Positions 1-5,388 of a stretch of 7,689 nt of DNA are shown here, piece after piece. How positions within the stretch are numbered: the stretch's first letter is position 1; each line of letters starts with the position of its first letter. Both the position numbers and the translations under genes were made by a program. A model generated the notes under the pieces. That model saw only the letters and a program-made list of their open reading frames with translations. It was not told the DNA's origin and made no database searches. This stretch comes from Acidimicrobiia bacterium (GTDB lineage Bacteria > Actinomycetota > Acidimicrobiia > Spongiisociales > SHLN01). Location of the stretch: contig JAUXLW010000056.1 of NCBI GenBank assembly GCA_030623545.1, positions 1 to 7,689 of the forward strand, in the 5' to 3' direction.

Positions 1-149
1 CCCTAGTTTTATGCTAATTATTGGGCTAATATGATTTACGCCATCCGCTTATCGTCCCCCACCTTATTTCGCAACTGCAACAACATTCCTAACCCCGGCT
101 GAAATATTCGGTATTATTTGTGGTGCACTTCCTGCTTCCTGCTTCCTGC
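1..149. other. AT-rich intergenic spacer at left edge
   Basis: No gene was found here. The first 120 bases are about 42% GC by hand count, clearly lower than the coding DNA to the right. Neither strand shows a convincing coding frame, tRNA or strong terminator. It contains AT-rich -10-like strings (for example TAATAT at 27-32) but no paired -35, so no promoter is called. It ends in a short 7-bp tandem repeat just beyond the stop of the M15 gene. Confidence 0.6.
128..148. repeat. 7-bp tandem repeat, (CTTCCTG)x3
   Basis: Three exact copies of CTTCCTG run from 128 to 148, immediately past the stop codon (150-152, minus strand) of the M15 peptidase gene. The array is noncoding, so it could vary in copy number by replication slippage. 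No function is implied. Confidence 0.85.
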
Positions 150-1019
150 TCAGCTCCCGCTTTGTGAGAAGTGCATCCAGTCTTTGAGGGTGTTCCAGTT
201 GCCGCCCCAGGCGAAGCCGATATCGGCGAAGGCCGCGGTAACCACGTCGTCGGAGAGGATCATTCCCACCCGAACGTCGGCACGGTCCGTGTAAACGGAT
301 GCCAGCTCTGGAATCACCAGATCAGCCTTCTGGTACGGGTTGTGGAAGGGGTTGATGTCGACGGCCAGGCCGAAAGCGTGCTGCGACCAGCCGCTGGATC
401 CAACGGCCGGTCGGCACACAAACGACGTCGTCTCGTTCCAGTCTCCGGTGGGCGGGTCGTCCACCTCATCCAGCCTGATGACTCGCATCTGCTCGATCGG
501 GAAGCGGGCACTGTGCAACCGACGGAAGACACTGAGGACATCCTCTGCCACCGTGGCGTTGACCATTATCTCGCCGGTATGGAAGCGCCCGTCGAATCCG
601 TAGTGGGAGACGGTGAGGTAGGCCAGCTCGTCGACCTCAACGGGGCATTCCGCCGTCCACGAAGACCTGGCGAGCACGTCGGGCGGCACGGGTCCCAGGG
701 ACCACAGGAAGTCATCTGCGGGAGGACTGGGCAACAGGTCGATGGTTTCGAACGTGCGATCCTGCAGTTCGGGCGGCGTGGGTTGCACTTCCCCGTTTTC
801 GTCGGGACGTAAAGGGAGGATGCGGGTGCCAAGCCAATCTGGCCTGGCGAACGGCGACAAGGTTGTGGTCGTAGTAGAGGGCGGTGGGGTCGGCGGAGCC
901 AGTGTCGTGGTTGCAATGGACGTTGTCACGGCAGGCGCAGCAGTCGGCTCCTGGGAAGTCTCCGCAGAACAGGCGGCGGCAATCAAGATGAGGGTGAGCG
1001 TTGTGGCTACGCGCTTCAT
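150..1019 (-). CDS. M15-family D-alanyl-D-alanine carboxypeptidase-like lipoprotein
   Basis: A 289-residue predicted secreted lipoprotein. Residues 1-17 form a signal peptide (KR, then a hydrophobic run) ending in a lipobox-like IAAAC with Cys17 as the likely lipidation site. Residues 18-57 are a Pro/Thr/Ala-rich linker that would tether the domain to the membrane. The C-terminal part carries the M15/VanY zinc signature: SQHAFGLAVDIN supplies His214 and Asp221 (HxxxxxxD), and KDWMHFS supplies Asp280 (general base position) and His283 (third zinc ligand). Known M15 enzymes remove terminal D-amino acids from peptidoglycan peptides or cleave L,D bonds; which applies here is not visible. The ATG start at 1019 fits the signal peptide. 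There is no Shine-Dalgarno, but a TACCGT box lies 7 nt upstream. It follows the M23 peptidase gene on the same strand after 71 bp, suggesting a shared cell-wall role. Confidence 0.88.
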   Translation of the reverse strand: MKRVATTLTLILIAAACSAETSQEPTAAPAVTTSIATTTLAPPTPPPSTTTTTLSPFARPDWLGTRILPLRPDENGEVQPTPPELQDRTFETIDLLPSPPADDFLWSLGPVPPDVLARSSWTAECPVEVDELAYLTVSHYGFDGRFHTGEIMVNATVAEDVLSVFRRLHSARFPIEQMRVIRLDEVDDPPTGDWNETTSFVCRPAVGSSGWSQHAFGLAVDINPFHNPYQKADLVIPELASVYTDRADVRVGMILSDDVVTAAFADIGFAWGGNWNTLKDWMHFSQSGS

Positions 1020-1026
1020 GGAGTCG

Positions 1027-1032
1027 ACGGTA
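1027..1032 (-). promoter_or_regulatory. Possible leaderless -10 box of the M15 gene
   Basis: On the minus strand TACCGT (TANNNT) ends 7 nt before the ATG at 1019, and no Shine-Dalgarno is present. This spacing would put transcription start at or next to the start codon. No clear -35 was found, so the call rests on the match in spacing with other genes in this window. Confidence 0.3.
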
Positions 1033-1090
1033 ATGACAGATCCGATTTGTGCCTACGAACGGGCATTGAGTTCGTCCCCGGTTATCGCAC

Positions 1091-2449
1091 CTAGGGCCCT
1101 GCGGCCGTGACCGCCATCCGGAATGTCGTCCCTACAACCACCATGAGGTCGGCCGAACTGGGCCCAAAATCGAGGTTGACGTACAGGATCCCGTCGGCGC
1201 GGCGGTACACGGCCAGTGTGTCGTCGCCATCCCCATCCCAGTCGCCGGAGACGATCTGGTCTCCGGCGATCCCGAAAAGGAAGTCGTAATCGGCCGGGCC
1301 GGTCGTATGCGAGCCGCGAATGTATACGCGGCCGGTGGCGGGCCGGTACAGGCCAACCGTGTCCTTGCCGTTTCCGTTGAAGTCGCCCGCGAATGGAACG
1401 TCACCGGTAGCTCCGAAGTAGTACTCGATTTCAGCCTCTGCGGTTCCCAGGCTGTTGCTGAGGTAGACCTTGCCCTGCCGGGGCCGGTAGATCCCGATCG
1501 TGTCGCACCCGTCGCCGTTGAAGTCGCCTGCGAAGGGGATGTCGTTGGGCTCTCCGAAGTAGAACTCCTGGTCGGCAACGCCCTGGGTATTCGAATCTCG
1601 CAGATACACGAAGCCGGTCGAGGGCCGGTACATGCCCGGAGTGCGCTCACCGTTGCAGTTCCAATCTCCGGTGATCGCGATGTCGCCCGGATTTCCGTAG
1701 TAGAACTCGTTGGCAGGCCCGACCAGTGAGGCCATGTGATGGAACTCTGACGAATTGGTCACGAGGGCCACTCCGTCGCATGTGCTTCCTCCAAAGCAAG
1801 GATCAACCGGCGGCGGCGTACGAGCTGCATTCAGGTGGGGGTAGGAGTTCACCGGCCCGATGCCGGGAGCGTGCAGTTCGAAGTGAAGGTGAGAGCCCGC
1901 CCCTTCGGCGTTCCCCGAGTCACCGACCCAGCCGATCACTTCACCGGCCTGAACGAAAGTCCCGTTCTCGATGCCGTCGGCGATGCCCCATCCGGCGCCG
2001 TCGTCAGTTCCCGGAGTGTCGTTGTTGAGGTGGATGTACATGCTCGACCAGCCGTCGGTGTGGTTGACCTGCAGTGCGCAGCACGAGCTGGAGATCCATC
2101 CAACGTACCCGTCGGCGACTGCCAGCACCGGAACCATCTTGTCGGCCATCATGTCGGTTCCCTCATGGACCCGGCCCCCGGAGCGAGGGGCATGCCAGGT
2201 GTCGGTGTAGTGGTTGTCACCGGCGAGCGGGAAGACCATCGGGTAGATGCCGTTAACAGCCGGTGCCGGGTAGGTCGAGGGGTCGGGATCCGAGCCGTCG
2301 TGGTCGGCGAGCACCGGCGCCACGCCCAGGGTGGTGGAAGCCAGCAGCGTCGACACCAGCAGCGTCAAGAACGGCACAGCGCGAAACACGGGGCGGACCT
2401 TACGCATAGTGGTCAGGTCGGTCAATAGCTCGAATTCTTTAGACCACAA
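1091..2449 (-). CDS. Secreted M23 (LytM-type) metallopeptidase with C-terminal FG-GAP/VCBS-like repeats
   Basis: A 452-residue predicted exported protein. A hydrophobic signal segment covers about residues 22-48, ending near VAPVLA. The M23 domain (about 70-195) has the full zinc/catalytic set: His95 and Asp99 in HEGTD, His140 in YIHL, and His187/His189 in SHLHFELH. M23 enzymes are endopeptidases that cut peptidoglycan cross-bridges. After a Pro/Cys linker (210-225), residues 249-440 form four repeats of exactly 47 residues with DxNxNG/DxDGDG motifs, probably a calcium-binding beta structure for attachment or scaffolding. Start: the TTG at 2449 has AGGAG 4 nt upstream, but the ATG at 2407 (residue 15) gives a more normal signal peptide lacking the acidic N-terminal stretch. 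The longer form is listed because of its ribosome-binding site. The M15 gene follows on the same strand. Confidence 0.88.
   Translation of the reverse strand: MWSKEFELLTDLTTMRKVRPVFRAVPFLTLLVSTLLASTTLGVAPVLADHDGSDPDPSTYPAPAVNGIYPMVFPLAGDNHYTDTWHAPRSGGRVHEGTDMMADKMVPVLAVADGYVGWISSSCCALQVNHTDGWSSMYIHLNNDTPGTDDGAGWGIADGIENGTFVQAGEVIGWVGDSGNAEGAGSHLHFELHAPGIGPVNSYPHLNAARTPPPVDPCFGGSTCDGVALVTNSSEFHHMASLVGPANEFYYGNPGDIAITGDWNCNGERTPGMYRPSTGFVYLRDSNTQGVADQEFYFGEPNDIPFAGDFNGDGCDTIGIYRPRQGKVYLSNSLGTAEAEIEYYFGATGDVPFAGDFNGNGKDTVGLYRPATGRVYIRGSHTTGPADYDFLFGIAGDQIVSGDWDGDGDDTLAVYRRADGILYVNLDFGPSSADLMVVVGTTFRMAVTAAGP
1130..1705 (-). repeat. Four 47-residue FG-GAP/VCBS-like repeats within the M23 protein
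   Basis: Units begin at residues 249, 296, 343 and 390 of the M23 protein (nucleotide blocks 1565-1705, 1424-1564, 1283-1423 and about 1142-1282). Each has the pattern [FY]-x-[FY]-G-x-x-x-D-x-x-x-x-G-D-[FW]-[ND]-x-[ND]-G, followed by D/R-T-x-G/A-x-Y-R and a VY[LI]/LYV strand. A partial fifth start (VVVG, 437-440) follows. The spacing is exact at 47 residues with no insertions, although the DNA copies have diverged. The D-x-[ND]-x-[ND]-G cores resemble Ca2+-binding loops of FG-GAP/VCBS propeller proteins. Confidence 0.85.
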
Positions 2450-2453
2450 AGGG

Positions 2454-2458
2454 CTCCT
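2454..2458 (-). promoter_or_regulatory. Ribosome-binding site supporting a TTG start of the M23 gene
   Basis: On the minus strand AGGAG lies 4 nt before the TTG at 2449. The same spacing and start codon occur at the first MFS gene (TTG at 5271). It argues for the TTG over the ATG at 2407, but the latter gives the cleaner signal peptide, so the choice is open. Confidence 0.4.
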
Positions 2459-2463
2459 AGCCT
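2458..2463 (+). promoter_or_regulatory. Possible leaderless -10 box of the alpha/beta hydrolase gene
   Basis: TAGCCT (TANNNT) ends 6 nt before the ATG at 2470 and no Shine-Dalgarno precedes that ATG. Spacing would place transcription start at about the A of the ATG. The box abuts the minus-strand AGGAG of the M23 gene. No good -35 is visible. Confidence 0.35.
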
Positions 2464-2469
2464 GGCAGC

Positions 2470-3249
2470 ATGCCGATGGTCACAATCAATGGACGGGAGC
2501 TGCACTTCGCACGTCAGGGGAGCGGCCCGCTTGCCGTCTTAATCCATGGATACCCGCTGGACCACACCATGTGGCTCGATCAGCTTTCCGGGCTGTCGGG
2601 TGTGAGGACGACCGTCGCGCTAGACCTTCCTGGCTACGGGATGTCGGAGCGCGTCACTGGCCAGCCGTTGACCATGCATCAGCTGGCCGACGATGTTGCC
2701 GGCCTGATCGGTGAGCTGGGGGAGTCTTCGGCCGACGTCGTCGGGCTATCCATGGGCGGTTATGTTGCGCTGGCCCTATGGGAGCGTCATCCGGACGTTG
2801 TGCGGACCCTCGTGTTGGCAAATACGAGGGCGGCGGCTGACTCTGAGGAGGGCCGAGCCGGCCGCGAGGCCCAGGCAGTCGCAGTGGTCGGCGAGGGGAG
2901 GGCTGAGCTTGCGGCCCGACTGGTGGACGCATTGCTCAGTCCCGGCGCCGAACTGGTGGCCAAAGCCCGCCTCCGCACGATGGTTGAGTCCACCCCGGTC
3001 GAGACCATCGTCGCCTCGCTGCGAGGCATGGCCGAAAGATCAGACCGGACTGAGCTCCTCGGGTCCATAACCGTTCCGACGCTGGCTATCGCCGGCGAGG
3101 AGGATGGACTGATCCCACCGCTGGATATGCACGAGCTATCGGCGGCGATTTCTGGCTCAGAGTTCCTGGTCGTCCCCGGTGCCGGTCACCTGCCGCCGAT
3201 CGAGCGCCCCGCGGCGTTTACGGAGGCTCTCCTCAACTTCTGGAGTTGA
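2470..3249 (+). CDS. Alpha/beta hydrolase (abhydrolase 1-type)
   Basis: A 259-residue cytoplasmic alpha/beta hydrolase with no signal peptide. The visible family features are an oxyanion-hole HGYPLDHTMW (His26-Gly27), a strand/turn LDLPGYGMS (51-59), the nucleophile elbow GLSMGGYVAL with Ser94, the acid Asp212 in GEEDGLIPP, and the catalytic His240 in GAGHLPPIERP. The length is usual for the family, with a cap region around 120-195. Close relatives include esterases, lactonases such as 3-oxoadipate enol-lactonase, and haloperoxidase-like enzymes; the substrate cannot be inferred from this sequence or its neighbours. The ATG at 2470 is used; a second ATG lies two codons downstream. The gene is divergent from the M23 gene, with only 20 bp separating its ATG from the M23 TTG, and its last 93 bp overlap the 3' end of the convergent MFS gene. 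Confidence 0.9.
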   Translation: MPMVTINGRELHFARQGSGPLAVLIHGYPLDHTMWLDQLSGLSGVRTTVALDLPGYGMSERVTGQPLTMHQLADDVAGLIGELGESSADVVGLSMGGYVALALWERHPDVVRTLVLANTRAAADSEEGRAGREAQAVAVVGEGRAELAARLVDALLSPGAELVAKARLRTMVESTPVETIVASLRGMAERSDRTELLGSITVPTLAIAGEEDGLIPPLDMHELSAAISGSEFLVVPGAGHLPPIERPAAFTEALLNFWS

Positions 3250-5271
3250 CTCCGGCCGGCCATAGTTGGCAAGCCCACCTTCAACATGGCGCGGATAGCT
3301 GAGGGCAGTGATGTCCTGATGCCGGGCTGCTGCCATGCCGGCTGCCACGTTCACACGGCTCAGCAACAAGCCACCGCCGACGAACAGCACGGCCAGGCTG
3401 GCCACGGCCGGGCGGCTACTGTCGAAAAGAGCTACCGCGCCGCCAAATAACAAGGGACCGATGACGGCGCCGAAGCGGGCGACAGCGGTGAAGAAGCCGA
3501 AGAACTCACCGCTCTGCGAGGCCGGTGCCAGGTTGGAGTACAAGCTGCGGCTGAGGGCTTGGCTCCCACCTTGCACGATTGCCACCACCCAGGCCAGGAA
3601 CCAGAACTCGATGACGGTATCCAGGAAGTAGCCCCAGATGGCTATCCCGGTGTAAACGACCAGCATCATCAGGATGCTGCGCTTGGTATCCATCGCGGCA
3701 GCGACCGAGTTGAGTTTTCGACCAAAGGCCAGGGCGATGAAGCCGGAGACGCCGAGGACCCCACCAAGCAGAGCCAGAATCAACCCGAGGTCCGCGGTGC
3801 GCAGCGGCTCGAGGACTTCGAACTCGCCGAGCGATATGACGTTCCCTAGAGAGTCGGGGTTAGCCCTGGTCGTCGCTACCAGCGACAAGGTGTGGAGCCC
3901 TTCGGTGTCTGCCTTGAACGTCTCGGGCACCCCGAAGCGAACGGTAGGCCGATAGGCGTCGATCGTGGCGGCCTCGCCGTCTTCGAGGAATGGCCTGCCG
4001 TCCATGAGCACGTCCCAGATGCCATGGGCGGCACCCTCCGAGTGGATGATCTTGATGCGCTGTCCGTTGAACGGGATGTCGAGCCTGGCACCGGCAGCAC
4101 CGGCCAGGACATAGTCCGATCTGGGCCCAGACGGCAGCTCGTCGGGGGTCAGAGTTTGCCACTGGCCGGTGAAAACTATTCCTTCTGCGGTTGACTCATA
4201 TTCACCTTCGCCCAGAAACTCGCCGACCGCCGGGTAGGCCGGATCGGGCCTGCCCACGGTGTCTCGATCGAGGGTATATGCAGCGGCGATACCCACGGCC
4301 GGCACCGCGATCACATTCACTACCAGGAGGGTCACGATGGTGCCCCGCCACACAGAAGCCCTGTTGGTGCTCGAACCGAACATGAGAGTGAAAGGCACCC
4401 CCACGAATTGCACCAGGATCAGCGCGCCCACCAGCTCCACGGTTCCGAATCCGAGCTCGGCGCCGTAGACCACGGCGAGAGCGATAACCGTGCCGATGCC
4501 ATTGCCGTAAAGGAGAAAAGCGAACAGGAACTTCACCAACTCCTTGTAGCTCCGCACATTGCGGATGGTGGTCCCGAGCCGCTTGAAGCTGGTTCTCAGC
4601 ACCGATGACCCCTTGGCGAGCTTGGCCGTGGCGGCAGGCGGCTCAGGGAGCCGACGCAGTATCGGAAGCGAGAACAACGCCCACCAGACGGCAACAAGAA
4701 CAAAGGATGCTCGGACTCCCTGGTTGTCGTCGTTTGGCAGCAGGACGATCAATGCCAGGGCCCCAACGAGGACAATCCCTCCGCCCAGATAGCCGAGGGC
4801 GTAGCCCCGCGCAGACACTCTGTCTCGATCCTCTTCGATCGCAGCATGAGGGAGCAAGCTGTCGTAGAAGACGTTGGCGAGACCGAAACCAACCCGACCG
4901 ACAACGAATAGCGCCGCAGCCAGCAGCCAGTCACCGGTGCTTACCAGAAAGAGCATTCCTGTTGCCGTCGCCCCGACGATCGTGAATACGGCAAGGAGGT
5001 ACTTCTTGCCGCGCATGATGTCGCTCATGGTTCCCAGGACCGGAGCCAGCACAGCCACGATTAGCAGGCTGATGGCGATGATGATGGCCCAATAGGCGGC
5101 AGCTGTGGATGGGCTGTCCAGGCTGGTCCCGGCGACTTCAATGAAATAGGTGGGGAGAAACGCCGCCAGAACAACGACGGCGAAAGCCGAATTAGCCCAG
5201 TCGTATAACGACCACGCCCTTACTCGCCTACGGTATTCAGCTCGACTGAGCCCTGCCGTTTTCCGCCCCAA
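3157..5271 (-). CDS. UMF1/Atg22-family MFS transporter with extracytoplasmic insert (copy A)
   Basis: A 704-residue integral membrane protein. UMF1/Atg22 hallmarks are YDWANSAFA in helix 1 (23-31), FYDSLLPH (135-142), RGYALGYLGGG (155-165), QGGSQALSRSLY (567-578) and SGEFFGFF (587-594). Bacterial UMF1 proteins are usually around 420-450 residues; this one is longer because of an insert at about 305-525 (two extra helices plus a beta-rich domain) and an unusual C-terminal tail. Predicted helices: about 24-46, 59-81, 91-111, 115-133, 155-178, 187-204, 246-268, 277-298, 308-331, 493-516, 531-550, 553-572, 597-615 and 621-639, i.e. 14 rather than 12. Eukaryotic Atg22 exports amino acids from the vacuole; bacterial UMF1 substrates are unknown. 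The TTG start is supported by GGAGG 4 nt upstream and an in-frame stop further upstream. The last 31 codons, including the stop, overlap the hydrolase gene. Confidence 0.88.
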   Translation of the reverse strand: MGRKTAGLSRAEYRRRVRAWSLYDWANSAFAVVVLAAFLPTYFIEVAGTSLDSPSTAAAYWAIIIAISLLIVAVLAPVLGTMSDIMRGKKYLLAVFTIVGATATGMLFLVSTGDWLLAAALFVVGRVGFGLANVFYDSLLPHAAIEEDRDRVSARGYALGYLGGGIVLVGALALIVLLPNDDNQGVRASFVLVAVWWALFSLPILRRLPEPPAATAKLAKGSSVLRTSFKRLGTTIRNVRSYKELVKFLFAFLLYGNGIGTVIALAVVYGAELGFGTVELVGALILVQFVGVPFTLMFGSSTNRASVWRGTIVTLLVVNVIAVPAVGIAAAYTLDRDTVGRPDPAYPAVGEFLGEGEYESTAEGIVFTGQWQTLTPDELPSGPRSDYVLAGAAGARLDIPFNGQRIKIIHSEGAAHGIWDVLMDGRPFLEDGEAATIDAYRPTVRFGVPETFKADTEGLHTLSLVATTRANPDSLGNVISLGEFEVLEPLRTADLGLILALLGGVLGVSGFIALAFGRKLNSVAAAMDTKRSILMMLVVYTGIAIWGYFLDTVIEFWFLAWVVAIVQGGSQALSRSLYSNLAPASQSGEFFGFFTAVARFGAVIGPLLFGGAVALFDSSRPAVASLAVLFVGGGLLLSRVNVAAGMAAARHQDITALSYPRHVEGGLANYGRPESTPEVEESLRKRRGALDRRQVTGTGDDQEL
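3802..4278 (-). other. Inserted jelly-roll/galactose-binding-like domain of transporter A
   Basis: Residues about 332-490 lie between two extra helices. The segment opens with TVGRPDPAYPAVGEFLGEGEY, shared in outline with copy B, and then has beta-strand-like alternation: DYVLAGAAGARLDIPFNG, IKIIHSEG, WDVLMDG, ATIDAYRP, GLHTLSLVATTRANPDS, GEFEVLEP. The order (aromatic/hydrophobic strand, FNG turn, DG hairpin, D-x-Y, G-x-HTL strand, final FEV) resembles carbohydrate-binding jelly-roll modules of secreted proteins. Fold and ligand are inference. By MFS topology it would face outward. Confidence 0.55.
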
Positions 5272-5275
5272 CTTG

Positions 5276-5280
5276 CCTCC
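5276..5280 (-). promoter_or_regulatory. Ribosome-binding site fixing the TTG start of transporter A
   Basis: On the minus strand GGAGG lies 4 nt before the TTG at 5271. An in-frame TGA at 5299-5301 limits upstream extension; the only other candidate is a CTG at 5287-5289. Transporter B ends 117 bp upstream, so A may be co-transcribed with B and translated from this site. Confidence 0.6.
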
Positions 5281-5388
5281 GGCGGCCAGGTTAGTTGGTC
5301 ACGTTCCGTGGCCCCCATTAGTCGGCAAGTTATTTTCGCGAGGCCTTCTGCTCTTCGGCGCACGGCTCCTGCGAAGGTAAGTGCTCGC

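Noticed and set aside
101..120. AT-rich inverted repeat (AAATA...TATTATTT) downstream of the M15 gene
   Set aside because: The stem is about 4-5 A/T pairs with a mismatch, too weak for a terminator or operator call.
171..812. A 213-codon plus-strand open frame
   Set aside because: It is antisense to the M15 peptidase, which has a signal peptide and full zinc motif. The frame shows no domain features and follows from high third-position GC.
1835..2428. A 197-codon plus-strand open frame
   Set aside because: It is antisense to the M23 catalytic domain, with Val/Gly/Arg-rich low-complexity composition and no recognisable motif.
3242..3261. Inverted repeat GGAGT-TG-ACTCC and the palindrome GGCCGGCC at the hydrolase stop
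   Set aside because: A 2-base loop is too tight, there is no T-tract, and the site lies inside the transporter A coding frame.
5272..5388. Possible hairpin or terminator between the transporters (TTCGC...GCGAA arms near 5337-5377)
   Set aside because: The arms match only over 5 bp plus an imperfect extension, the loop is long, and no U-tract follows. Read-through from B to A remains plausible.
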